A stretch of DNA of 64,000 bases from positions 22,480,020 to 22,544,019 of the forward strand of contig CM020620.1 in assembly GCA_009829735.1 (NCBI GenBank), given 5' to 3'. The DNA is from Pyropia yezoensis (taxonomy: Eukaryota > Rhodophyta > Bangiophyceae > Bangiales > Bangiaceae). Below are positions 20,648 through 31,764 of the stretch, piece by piece (the stretch's first letter is position 1; every line of letters begins with the position of its first letter). The position numbers and the translations under genes are program-made. The notes beneath the pieces were generated by a model. That model was given only the letters and a program-made list of their open reading frames with translations, ran no database searches and was not told the DNA's origin.

Positions 20648-21349
20648 ACCACCAGTGTGTGAATTCCAGTGTATCAGCGAAACACGGGACAAAGTAAGGA
20701 CTTCGTTTCACACACTTTCTTGTTTGTGGACGGTGTGTTCAAGGCCCGAACTTCGTGTACGTCTAAACGAAACAGAATCATGTACCCAAGGGTATAGAGC
20801 AGGGGTTCCCTATGGTATCCAATGTTAACGTAATAATATGCGCGTACTTCTTGATAGCGTATTACGCGTACGCTCTTCAACTTCGGCAGAGTGCCAGCTG
20901 CGCATGAATGCGCATACTGTGGAGGCCTAAAGACGAGATGAAAGACCGTTGGCAAGCGTACTTTCGCCAGGTAATTTGTCGTCCTACAAAAGACGTGCAC
21001 TTCTAAAATTGTTAAGCGGTCCAATCAGAACCCTGGTGTTGTCTTACTATCCACTAAAGCCGTGTAGGAAAATGATTGCGTCTGTCCTCATTTCATGAAT
21101 GTTTGACAGTGCCTGCCCCGTGTACTCTCCTTTCAACAGTTAGGCACTTGCTGGGCCCTTGCTGAGGGCAATTGTGGATGCTGGATGTTTCAGAAAAGCG
21201 CAATGGATTGCTCTGTACACAGTTCTTCCAAATAGCCTCAAGGTCCATTCCATAGCAAGTCACTTCAGAAATATTTTTTCCTTCAGCTGCATCTCGTCGC
21301 CCACGGCTCAAACTTGGTCAGCATGATCCGCAGCGTTCTCCGGATGTTT
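20648..21349. other. Intergenic, no gene seen
   Basis: Contains a hAT-like terminal word (cAGGGGTTCCCTATGG near 20790) without a matching second end, and a palindrome-rich cgtattacgcgtacgc stretch near 20862. No gene was found. Confidence 0.4.
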
Positions 21350-21575
21350 GGTTCACAAATCAGGACCCGAGTTGGTTATTTTGCGCCGGAAGCGTCTCCG
21401 GAGGGCAACGCGCGGTCCTCTGGCCTCTCCGGTGCGATCTGGACGCGTCTGTATGGACCAAATGCCCTTCGATATCACCTTGGCGGCTTCTGATCTCACC
21501 CGAACGAGGGTTACATCATTACCAATTCCCAATCATACTGGGAGTTGGTGTATTGACCACGTTGTTATATTTTTA
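21350..21575 (+). repeat. Dispersed repeat copy A
   Basis: Matches the reverse complement of 46303-46512 in order: aatcaggaccc, gcgcgg...ctctccggtgcgatctgg, gagggttacatcatta, ccaatcat...gagttgg and tgaccac. The copies are diverged but collinear over about 200 bp. Confidence 0.6.
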
Positions 21576-24329
21576 CCCCCGCCGCGCAAGGCGTGGACGT
21601 GACCGGCAGACATTGTCCAGTCGTTGCGATCTCAGGCTGTGCGGTCCGCATGCTCCTCGCCGTCTCTCTTGCCACTGCGCGGCAGGGGCTCAAACTGCTT
21701 CGTGTCTGGAGTATCTGCCTACTGTCAACGTGACTCGTGTGATGTACAGTAGTAGGGTCGAGCTGATAGCAGGACTGCGGTGAACCAGTGAAAGCTCTGC
21801 CACGGAGTCACTCATGACATGATGTCCATACCACTGAGTTCACTCCCCCCGCCCGCCTCGCTGTCATCCTCTCATCCTCACAACACCCCTCATCGTCGTC
21901 GTCCAAGCCCTCTTCTCCATCTTTTCGTTGGCGAGCCCGGCTTGAGGGCGCAGGGGGCGGAGGCAGGAGTGAAGAGGTTGCGTGCAATCGCCGTGCACGA
22001 GGTGCGCGATTCGGCGATGGATGATGGACAGAGGCGTGTCTGACGGAACTTCACATCCATGTTTCCCACTCCATAATATTTGCTTCTTGCGTCAATGTAC
22101 TTCCATGTAGCCCCCATATCGGACGTCCGATTCGGGGGAAGAGAACAACCATCCTTGCGTTGTTCTCTGCCTCGACAGAGAAGCAGAAAAACGTTGCTCA
22201 GAGATAGATACTGCACTTTCGTGACCTCCGAACGACTAAAGCATTGTGCGCTCTGCATGTGGAACTGAAAATGCGAAAGAACAGACGAGGTTCTGATTTA
22301 TGCAACCGAGAGTCACAGCGGCCTTGCCTGCAAAGAGAGCACTATCTCTTTGAGCCTACGGGACCATCCCTGAAATGATAGGAAAGCTGTTTTAATTGAT
22401 ATGTATGCGACCTGTATTCGGGAAAGAAAGGAAACTGGTCGCTCGCGCCATGCACTGTGTCATGCGGGGCCCATGAAGATGGGTCTTCTCAGGTGACTAC
22501 CTATATGGAATAGACATTTAGAGACAGGCACAATGCGGGGCATTTTGACCATTCAGAAGAGCGTACGGGACCTGCTCTACTCAAACGCTGATGTGTGGCG
22601 GAGTATTGTAGAACTCTTCGTCTACTTGATGTCGGTCGAAAGGAGATAGAGGCGTCCGAAGACGGTGTCTTCCAAAGTACTCAACGCTGAAGTAGCATCC
22701 CACACAAGCTGTCCGTGTAGTGGTTTTAAGGTACAGGCGTCTCGCACCCAGATAAAACAGAGAACCTTACCGTGGGAAAAACACAGGGAGACCAGTGAGA
22801 TGCGGAGCCCCCAACCGTCTGGCTGTCTAAGACCTGACGAGCACGCACCAAAGCGGCAGTATTCACGCACACACAAGTCTGCCTTTACGAAGGGGACAAG
22901 CAACGAGCACCCCCATGCGCACATATATCCCCCTCATTCCGCAACCAGCGATCCTACACCCCGGGCCACGTGCGGCGAACCATATTCCAGGCCAGCGGTG
23001 CCAGCAGGAATCCCTCCACACTCCTCCCACGGGTCATCCCAGCCAGCGGGGTAATGGCCCAAAAGCAAATACAACAACAAATCCCTCAACAATGCAGAAT
23101 TTCAAAAACAAAGTAGCCCCCTATTGTGGGTAAAACCCGTACAATTGGATTGGGCTTACGCGCACCCAAATCCAGTATCCCGGAGAGATACCGGTGCCGG
23201 TCTCGGGTCACCCCTTTCCCGGGTGAGCCGAAGGATCCCGGCGGGAACCACCGACTGGGGGCCACGCGGATAGCCGACAAGTCCTAAAGAAACCCGTCAC
23301 GTGTGCCCTTAGGGGCTGCAATCGCGCCAGAAGAATCTTTCTCAACTATTCGCAGTATCTCAGCAGATTGAGGCAGATTAGGTCTGTGTGCATCGCGCCA
23401 TAGTTTTGGCCTTGCGCGGGGCGCAAATCGCGCCCAATTAGAAATCCGGAGATCCGTTTTCGCTCACTGGTCGCGCCCTTATAGCCCACGCACACAATTT
23501 GTTTGGAACACATGTTGTGATAAAAGTATCCCTGACTTGTTAAACAGGCACTGTGTCAATCTCTTCAGGTTCTTGGTTTCGTGCTTGCTCCCCTCAGACC
23601 GCTTCGGCATGCAGTTATACCCATAGTTAGTGTTGTAATTTTTTGCTCGCGCCATACTCGCGCCTGAGAGCCAGGGCCAGTCGGGGAGCTTTGCGCCCTA
23701 ATTGCGGCTCAGCAGCGCTCAAGTACCCGGACGTGGGGCCTCCCAACAGCGGAGTGGGAATCGCTTTAGATCGGGAGTACTATTCGGCGACACTCAAGCT
23801 TTAGGAGCCTCAGAGGACGTCACTTAGTCCTCACATCTTCCTTTAAAAAGAAAATAATGTAATACAGTGCTCACAAGAAGGATAAAATGCAAAAATGCAT
23901 TGATTAATCAACCTGGAAAAAAGGGTGGAAAAGTTGCCACGCGGGCCAGGGGGAAGGCGTCAGGGACGTAAAAAGGGGAAAGGGGCGGCCATCACAAGCC
24001 CCCGCAACCAGCGTGCGGGCGGCAAGCAAACCAAGGAATGTAACACGCACGCCGGAAAGGTGGCGGAAGGCGGCGTACAGCTGAGCTCCCTAAGGAGGAC
24101 ACCACCTCCCACACGCCAGCCCGTCGAGGCTGCGGGGAGGACGCCTCCGCCCCAACCGACCCCGCCACCATCAGCACCGCCGCCGCCCGCGGCGGCGCCA
24201 GAAAGACCGCCCCGGCCAACCCTCGCACCCATGTCTCCAATCACCCCCCGCGACAAGCAGTCTCACACACGGGGAAGACGAAGTTATCCGCCACGCCCAG
24301 ACCGCTACCCCCACCACAGCCGCTAGCCC
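21576..24329. other. Long intergenic region, no gene seen
   Basis: Only short open frames. A GC-rich patch at 23130-23280 has repeated ccggt/ccggga words. Several gcgcgcc/tcgcgcc words recur at 23320-23700. No homology to known RNA or protein genes was recognised. Confidence 0.4.
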
Positions 24330-26189
24330 TCACACCGGCGGCGACGGCTGGGTTCGCACCAGTGCACACATCGGGGCCGGGCTCAGAGGCAGAAAAGTAA
24401 GAACTGCGTTGGACTGGTGCAGCAGACAGGCGCCGTCGTCGCACAGGCGCGACCGGCCCATGCAACAGACATTCGCCTGGTAGTCCGTCACGTCGATCAG
24501 AGCGGCTCGCAACTCCTCTACAACCATCCCCACAACGTGGACGTCCACAGTCTCGGCCAGTGCTTCGTCCAACAGTTCATCCACAGCGCGAGCAGACAGG
24601 TTCTCGATCTTCATTGTTGTAGAATACACGTCCATTAGTTTGGTCCCCAGCACGTTCCGAAACACATCCCAGAAGAAGTTGGGGTCGAGCCGCTCCCGCA
24701 CAATACGATCCACATTGCGCAAGGAGGATGCCTCGCGCAGAAGCGAGCGCGAGACGACAAACAGGAGTAAGAGAAACCACCTGGTCAAGTCGGTCTTGGA
24801 CACGGGCGGCGGCGCCCCACCAATGGCATCCGCCCCCGCTCGATGGGAACGCACGTGGACGCGTACTCCAGCGTTGTCGTCAAAGCACGCACCCCACATG
24901 AGATCCAGGCAGGCGGCCACGCCGCCGGAACAATCGACGCGGACTCCGCTGAGCCACTTGGCCACCCGGGCCCCAGAATGTTGCCGGCTACTCGACTCCA
25001 AGAAAGTTTCCACCGCTGCGCGGACGGCCATGATGCACCTACCGCACATCGAGTGAGACCGTAGGACCAGGACGCGCTCCTCTGACAAGGTGCCCCCCGG
25101 TTGCAGTTGGTCAATCACGTCCATGATGCGGACGCGCTCATACGAAAGACAACCCTTGGGCGGCGAAAGCCAGCCCTTGAGGCGGCCCAGCATTCTGGGA
25201 GGAAAGGCCGTGATATCGTTTGCAATACGGGCCACGCGATGGTTGACAAAACCGCCCGCAAACTCGTTGCCGAAGGCCATGAAGGGGTCGGCACAACGTG
25301 CCGCGACGAAAGCCAGAGGGTTGATGACAGCCGTGACCCAGCTCCCAGTCAGCCTCCGGCGGGCTTGAGTACGTGCATCAGGCTCGACCCACAGGTGTTC
25401 AAAAGGGTCCACGAGGAGCACCTGCGGGTCCATCGACCACCACCATGCCAGGGGGTCCAGGCATATCACGTAGCGAATTGCCAACCGCCGCCACCACGAC
25501 ACCTTGCGCACCGGCCACCCGCGGCGTACGGCCGCCTTAGTCTGGGGTAGACCATCGTCGTTCGAGAGGGCTTCTTGAACCATGTCATCAATTTTGCCAA
25601 CGTCCCCGCTGAAGAAGCAGCTCATGGAGCACATTTTGTCGGGGATAGGTCGCGGAATCAGACCAAAAACCTCCCTACCAGTCGCGGCGATGGAGATGCC
25701 AGCGTACCCGAGATAGAAGCCCTCTCGCATGACCGCCACCAGCGTGTTGGACACAGCCCGCGCGCGCATCATGGATCGTACGCCCTTCCATGCTCCCAGG
25801 GTGAGGCGCACCTGCTTCGCCACCGGGGCCCACGGGGCGTACATCAGCATCACGAGCCAGAAGAGGTCCTTCCCCGACCACCCGTGTTGAAGTTCAAGAA
25901 CAATGACGAAGATGGTGAACACCACGTGGCCCAACAGGAAAAGCATGGCAGAGCGCCACGCCAAGTACACCCTTAACTCGGAAACATCGTGAGCATGTTG
26001 ACGCCCAGTGGGGTCCTCGGTCAACACATATCCAGTCACAAAGGCGGAGGTCACGACCGCCGTCGTCTCGAAGACCCCAAAGCCAAGGAAGAACCGCTGG
26101 TCTTGCCGTGCCAAGCCATCTACGACCTTGGTGAGGTTGGACACAACTGCGACCAGGTCCGTCTCGTCCAAGGCGGCCATGAGAGCCAT
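24330..26189 (-). CDS. Unrecognised multi-pass membrane protein
   Basis: 619 residues from ATG 26189, one uninterrupted frame. Hydrophobic segments lie at about 33-57 (FFLGFGVFETTAVVTSAFV), 75-100 and 108-126, with another near 475-490 (RWFLLLLFVVSRSLL). Between them is a long soluble part with several Trp-rich patches (VSWWRRLAIRYVICLDPLAWW) and Cys pairs (MCGRC; CCMGRSRLC). No family was recognised. The last 30 residues may be read-through into an intron or UTR, because the character changes after CLLHQSNA. The even amino-acid composition and length argue for a real gene. It is the first of a run of minus-strand genes. Confidence 0.7.
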   Translation of the reverse strand: MALMAALDETDLVAVVSNLTKVVDGLARQDQRFFLGFGVFETTAVVTSAFVTGYVLTEDPTGRQHAHDVSELRVYLAWRSAMLFLLGHVVFTIFVIVLELQHGWSGKDLFWLVMLMYAPWAPVAKQVRLTLGAWKGVRSMMRARAVSNTLVAVMREGFYLGYAGISIAATGREVFGLIPRPIPDKMCSMSCFFSGDVGKIDDMVQEALSNDDGLPQTKAAVRRGWPVRKVSWWRRLAIRYVICLDPLAWWWSMDPQVLLVDPFEHLWVEPDARTQARRRLTGSWVTAVINPLAFVAARCADPFMAFGNEFAGGFVNHRVARIANDITAFPPRMLGRLKGWLSPPKGCLSYERVRIMDVIDQLQPGGTLSEERVLVLRSHSMCGRCIMAVRAAVETFLESSSRQHSGARVAKWLSGVRVDCSGGVAACLDLMWGACFDDNAGVRVHVRSHRAGADAIGGAPPPVSKTDLTRWFLLLLFVVSRSLLREASSLRNVDRIVRERLDPNFFWDVFRNVLGTKLMDVYSTTMKIENLSARAVDELLDEALAETVDVHVVGMVVEELRAALIDVTDYQANVCCMGRSRLCDDGACLLHQSNAVLTFLPLSPAPMCALVRTQPSPPV

Positions 26190-27424
26190 GTCCGGCGACC
26201 ACACACGCCCCGCCTCGCGTTCTCCGTCGCCAGGTGCGGTGACCGCAAAGCACGGCTCACATCAGGCGCACTCACGCAGATCCGCTTTGAATGTGTGTTC
26301 TGAACACGCCTGCACGCGCGTACAGCATGCGCTCTGAGGCTGGTCTGTGCTGCGGATATGGAAGGTGCGTTGAACATGTCAAAACAGAAGAGACCCTCCG
26401 AGCATGCACTTGTTCGGTCCCTGCCAATGTTCGGGCCAACGCCCGTCGACCAACGAGGTACCTGCCAGGTTCGTCCACGTGTACAAACCCATGTGAAAAG
26501 GCCTCATAGCTGTCGCTGACGCCGTCTCTGCCACCGCGCCAGCCGCTGGCGCCGGCTGCTGCCCCAGCAGCCGCCTCGGCCCAGGCGGGATGCCCCCCCC
26601 CGCGGGCCACCGCCAACCCCTCAGCGCGCGCAAGCCGCCAAACAACCCTCCCACAACGCCCGCAGGTGCCCGCGCCGGACCTCTGCTGGCAGGCAGAGGA
26701 GCGGGCCGAGCCCGGCCAGGGCAGCGGCAGCACGTTGCCGCGACTCGAGCGCCAAGCTCGGATGCTCGGGAGGAACAGGGGGCTGCGCCGGGGCCGCAGC
26801 ACACAGGCGGTGACGTCGGGGGCCCCGGGGGCACTGCGGGTAGTTGCGGCGGGCGGCGGGGGGGAGTGCCGCTCTCTGGCCAGGTCAGCGGCGGGAGGAG
26901 GGGGGGGGGGGGGTGTGATGGGGACGCGGCCACGCCCCGTGAGGAAGAAGAGCGGGGAGGGGACGCCCCATGATCCATCGCCGCGCGGCGGCGGGCGTGG
27001 GTGGCGCAGGGGGGGGGGGGGAGGTGCAGGGGCGACGGTGACGGCGCGGGAGGGGCGGCGGGTAGGGCGGCGCCGTGGCCACGTGGACGCTGTGGTCCAG
27101 GCGAGGGGTGGGGGAGGGGGGGGGGGGTGGGGGTGGAACGTGGTCGCCGCGTTCACCCGAACCCCTCGTGGTCGGCCGCCCAACCCGTCATCAGGAGTTC
27201 CACCCCCGGCCTTAACGGTGACGCAGACTGCGAGGAGGGGTTGGCCGGGGGGACCGCCGCTGCGGCGTGCGGCTTTTAGCCCAAGGCGCGGCCGCCGCAC
27301 CAGCCCCAAGATGCGCACGGAGGCTGCGGGTCGGGCAGGTGAAGGGGCGGGCGGCGGGTGCGGGGGAGGCGGGGGCCCTTTGCAGGCCTGCCGGGCTGGG
27401 AGGCAGGATAACCGTGTGCACTCG
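26190..27424. other. GC-rich low-complexity region
   Basis: G-runs on the plus strand (for example 26898-26913, 27011-27021, 27115-27127) and Pro/Arg/Gly-rich translations in all frames. A minus-strand frame continues from the ankyrin pseudogene into this stretch but loses all ankyrin character. I support no gene here. Confidence 0.4.
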
Positions 27425-27925
27425 CCACGGTCCTTCATGTCGGCGGTCGCGCCGTTCATCAGGAGCCGTGCCGCTGCCCGCAAGTGGCCACCGCTCGCAG
27501 CAAGATGCAGGGGCGCGGTGCCGCGACGGTCTGCCACGTCCACGGCAGCGCCCGCTCGCAGGTGGGCACCCACACTCTGGAGGTGGCCCAGCGCAGCAGC
27601 CAGGTGCGGCAGCATCCGGCCGCGGTCGTTGACAGCGCCCACCGCGGCACCGTCCTCCACCCGTGCGGCCGCCACCAGCGGGTGACCGCCGCGGATGGCC
27701 CGGCGCAGCGTGGTGTCCGCGGCCACGTCACCCGCGTCCGCCGACGCCCCCGCGTGGAGCAACGCGGCCACGGCGGCGACGGGACCGTCACGGCGGTGTG
27801 CAAGGCCGTCTCCCCATCAGCGGGGGACGACGCGCGTCGACCGCGGCGTCATGGTCCGGAAGCGCGAGTGACGCGTGGCCGCATCGGGCAGCCCCGCGGC
27901 AGAGGCGACCGTTGCGGCCATGGTC
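27425..27925 (-). pseudogene. Decayed ankyrin-repeat gene
   Basis: Reading the minus strand from about 27920, ankyrin-like text appears in successive frames. First comes ALPDHDAAVDARR, then DGETALHTAV (frame 2), then VAAVAALLHAGASADAG and three more repeats ending APLHLAASGGHLRAAARLL (frame 3). At least two frame changes occur within 120 bases, with no splice signals between them, so this is best read as a frameshifted fragment. After RLLMNGATADMKD the sequence becomes low-complexity. It is unrelated in detail to the large ankyrin gene at 15-19 kb. Confidence 0.5.
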
Positions 27926-28064
27926 GTCCTGGCTGTGGACTCACTGCTACACCGCGGCCGTCTGCCCTGTTACGCCCTTCCCTCGCTGCCCTGACCCTCC
28001 CCTCTCATTCCTGGCACGCGTGAGCGTGCGGCGACTGCCGTTTCCCATCCCCCCGCCCCCCCCG

Positions 28065-29167
28065 TTAGTTCCAGCAACAGTCGCACACGTTGTCGCACCG
28101 CTGGAGCGCCCACACGCCAACCAAGTTGCCCGACGCGGGGAACGCGCCCACGGCGCACAGCAGTACGGATTCGGGAAGACAGGACTCGTCGTCCCTAACC
28201 TCCCCCTCCCGCAGCTGGTGTATGATGGCAAAGTACACGTGGCCGTCCAGCGCGTACGCCCGAATGGCCTCGAACGCGGTCATGGACTGGCGGGCGGGGG
28301 GGGTCGCGCGCGCCGGCGCTCCCGGCAGGCGCCTCCGTCTCGAGATGGAAAAACAGTGGGCTCTGCAGCGGCCCCACACCCGCCGATGGGGTGCTCGTGA
28401 AGGAAAAAAAAAGAAAACAACAAGACGCGCGCGCGTGCTCCCAGAGCTGCGCCCACCGATGCCACGCCCCACAGTGTGGGGCCCACAGGCCATCGCCCGC
28501 TGCGCCACCACCAGACCACAGAAGCTCCCCCAAACCGGGGCTTGCACCCAGCGACACGAGCCTTGGAGGCCGTCGCCGCGCTGGCCGGCTCTCTCGGCGG
28601 CTGCCTCACCCAACCCGACCGTCCCCACCCCCCCCCCCCCCCCCCTGCCCCCCGCCAGCCCCCCTGTACTCCCCCCTGCCCGCACCCCCCAGCGCTTGCT
28701 TGCCCCCGGCTCACTCGCGCAGCTCCGACCGGTTGAAGAGCTCACACTCCTTTTCGTAGCTGTCGCGGCGGCGTGCCCGCGGCTGCCCGCCCACAGCGGG
28801 CCACGGGGTGGACTTCCAGCCGCCGCCGCCGCCGCCGCTGCCGCCATCCTCGCCGTCAGACCCGTCGGCGGCTGCCCAGTGCTCCAGCGCCGCGTGGCCG
28901 GCAAGGGCCCCCCCCACCACGCCGGCGCCGACCATCAACAGGCGCAGCAGGGCGGGCAGCGGGCCGCCGCCGCCCCCACCGCCGCCGCCGCCACCGCCGT
29001 CGCGGCCGCCGCCAGCATCCCCGCCGGTCGCCGGCGGCTTGGCGCCCCGCCCGCTCGCTGGGGGGGTGGCGCCCGCCGCGGTGGCGAGCGGCACCGCCGC
29101 CGCCACCGCGGTGGGCGACCGCGCCCCAGACGCCGCCTCTGCCGTGCCGGCGACCGGCGGCGAAAGC

Positions 29168-29206
<39 letters not shown>

Positions 29207-30136
29207 AGCTCGACGGCTGGCTCGGCGGCCGCCTCTGCCGCCGGCTCGGCGGTAGACCCGGCGGCTGGGCCGGCCGCGGGCTCGGGCGACGACTTGGCCG
29301 TCGGCTCGGCCGCCGGCTTGGCCGTCGGCGGCTCGGCCGGCGGCTGCGCCGCATCTTGCCCAGCTGTGGACCCCACCGGCTGGGACGCGTCTCCCGCGAC
29401 GGGCGCCCCCCAGGTCACCTCCTTCTTGTTGGTGGCCGCACGGGCGGCGGCGGCCTCGGCGGCCGTCGCGGCGGCCGCCGCCTCGACCGCCTCGAGCGCC
29501 GCCGTCGCCGCCCGGACGCGGCTCCCCCCCCCGGTAACGGGGAGCGGGGGGTAGGCGGCGGCGCCTGGCACGCCGTCTGCGTCGGGGTCGCCCCCCCCCC
29601 CCCCCCCCCCCTCCCCCCCCCCCCCACGCCCCCCCCCCCAGCGGGGCCACCACCAGCTCCAGCGGCGGCTCACTCACCACCGCCCCGTCCATCGCGCGGC
29701 GGGGCGCCCAGCGGTGGTCGGCGCCCGGCGGGGGTGTCGGCGGGCCGCCGCCGCCGCCGCCAGCCCCCCCCCCCGCCGTCGCGGGGACGGGCACCACATG
29801 AAACTCAAGCGCGTGCACGGCGGCGGGGAGCCAGGCGGTGGCGGTGTAGGCGCGGCCGTCGGGCTCCCGCTCCAGAGGCACCACCGTCCGGCGGGGCAGC
29901 CGTCCACGGCCGCCGCCGCCGCCGCCGCCGCCTCCGCCGTCACGACGGTCCAGGTGGGCGGTGACGCTCGCGATGCGGCCGCCGCTGCCGGCGACGGCGT
30001 CGGCGTCGTCTGGGGGGGTGGCGTACGTAAAGTCCACGGGCCACTCGCCCGTCTTGGCCGCGTCCCGCCGGTCGGCGGGGACGAGCGTCGGCCACGGCTG
30101 CTGCCGCGCGCCGGTGGGGGGCGGGGGCGGCGACAT
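28065..30136 (-). CDS. E-set/CBM48-like domain protein with a C-terminal membrane segment (split model)
   Basis: Exon A runs 30136 to about 28715. ATG 30136 has a good context (gccgccATGT). Residues 31-165 look like an AMPK-beta/CBM48 glycogen-binding E-set: EWPVDFTYAT, TVVPLEREPDGRAYTATAWL, LEFHVV, DHRWAP and LELVVAP. The frame then changes inside a C-run (29588-29640), probably a homopolymer error or a small intron. It continues as an Ala/Pro/Gly-rich linker, one TM (LLRLLMVGAGVVGGALAG) and YEKECELFNRSELRE. Exon B, 28286-28065, has a clean acceptor (cccgccag) and encodes a 73-residue end: FEAIRAYALDGHVYFAIIHQ ... LVGVWALQRCDNVCD. The donor cgcga|gtgagc at 28714 misses closing the frame by one base; otherwise TGA 28711 ends the protein. 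Function unknown; starch or glycogen binding is inference. Confidence 0.5.
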
Positions 30137-31764
30137 GGCGGCAGGGACAAGAGCGGGAGCACGACACGGATGGAAATGGGTGGGGGGGAGGGGGGGAAGG
30201 GGTGGGTGGGGGGGGGAGCGCGGGGGGGTGGGGTGGGGGGGGGGTGGGGGGCTCGCGCGCAAGGCGGGGCACACCGCCGCAACTCGGGGGCGCGCCAAGC
30301 GCGCGAGCGCCGCCGCGTTGTGGGGAGGGGAGATGGGGCGCAGACGACAGAGGGGGGGGGGGGGGGGGGTGGGGAAGGTGGGGGGGGGGCTGGGAGACGG
30401 CCGCGCGGGTCCCGTCACCCCACAGGCGGGCGGCCGTCCTGTGCGGGAGGCCGTAGCGGGAGCGACGTCACCAAGCAGGGGGGGGGGGGGAGTGGCGGGA
30501 GCGCCGCGGCGGTGCACCAACGGGGTGGGCGGGACGACAGAGTGGGCGGTGCAATGCAAAAAGAAGAGGGGGCAGGGGGGAGGGGGTAAGACAGTGTGCC
30601 CACCGCGGGGTGGAGCCGCTCGGCCGGGCGCGCGCCGCCGGGACGCGCCGCACGGAGAGGGGGGGGGGGGGGGGGGAGGGGTGTCGCCTTGGCAGAGGTG
30701 TCGGTCTGGTCTGCGGGATGCGCCGCCCCGGCTCCCGACCTCGCTGACAGGCGCGTCCCACCGTGTGGCCCGCCGGCCCACCGGGGCGTGGGGTTGGTCC
30801 AAGGCAGTGGCACGGCGCCCGACGCTCCCGGGCTCTCTCGCTCTGCCTTTTTTGAACCCGGCCGTGTACCGCGATGGATTGTACCGTACTGTACAAGTAC
30901 AGTGCACGGGTTAACCTCGTTTGGAATTTTCAAACGGGGCGCGCAGGCGGCAATGAGGAGGTATGTACGTAGCGCGCCCGTCGCGCAGCCGCCGCAGCCC
31001 AACATACAGTAAATCCATGGGTATGCCGCAGGTGACCTTTCGGACTGCTCTCGGGGAGGTAGCGCTTCAGCCGTCCCCCCATGCGCCGGGGACGGCTACG
31101 GTAGATGATAGCCAGTCGGCGGCAACAGCGTCGCGAAAGGCGGGCCTGCGGACTTCACCCGATCCGCAAACGGGGCTTGCATTACCAAACTGGTCACGGA
31201 ACGCACATCTGGCACATGGCGGCGGCCCGTCCTGGCCAGCTGTTGCTGCCTGTCCCCCTCGTCCCCCCCCCCCCTCACCCGTACTGACAATGGTTCAGCG
31301 CTTCACGGCGCGTCTCTGGACGTTCGGCCACTGGAAACCGCGCGCAAGTCGGCCCAGCGGAGGCACCGCGGCTCGGCACGTGACGCTGCGCAGCGTCTCT
31401 ACGGCGCGCCGCCACGTGGCTTTTCCCTCAAAGCAAGCGCACGCGGAGACGGGCTGAGCCCATGAACCCCCTGCACCCATAGCTGCAAAGGCCGTGCGGT
31501 GGCAGGCGTCACCCCCAGTTCCGGTCAGGAGTCCCCCTGGAGGCTGAGTGCGGGCGGCTGGGCAACGGGCACGCGCACCCACGCCGCGGTCACGCCGCGG
31601 TCACGCAGGGCGTGGCTGCGACAGGTGTGTACCACCACCGGGCATAAAGGAAAGGAACAAAAAAAATGACCAACCCGCAAGACCAGGAACAAAAAGAATG
31701 AATGCCAACAACAGGGAGACGAAGATGAACCAAAGAACGACAACGAGGAAGAAAGAAAGAAAAA
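30137..31764. other. G-tract-rich region between CBM-like and Lhcr genes
   Basis: Long G runs on the plus strand, for example 30351-30370, 30478-30490 and 30660-30676. At 30883-30905 there is a tight cluster of GTAC words (gtaccgtactgtacaagtac). The open frames are compositional artefacts. The 3' part (31460-31760) is an A-rich 3' flank of Lhcr. Confidence 0.45.

Noticed and set aside
20787..20815. hAT-like left terminus CAGGGGTTCCC
   Set aside because: No matching inverted end with an 8-bp duplication was found within several kb.
26272..27420. Minus-strand extension of the ankyrin-like frame
   Set aside because: Loses ankyrin character and becomes Pro-rich low-complexity sequence.
28090..29964. 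Very long plus-strand frame opposite the CBM48-like gene
   Set aside because: Composition is Arg/Pro/Gly-rich with no motif. It is the antisense of a minus-strand frame that has recognisable domains.
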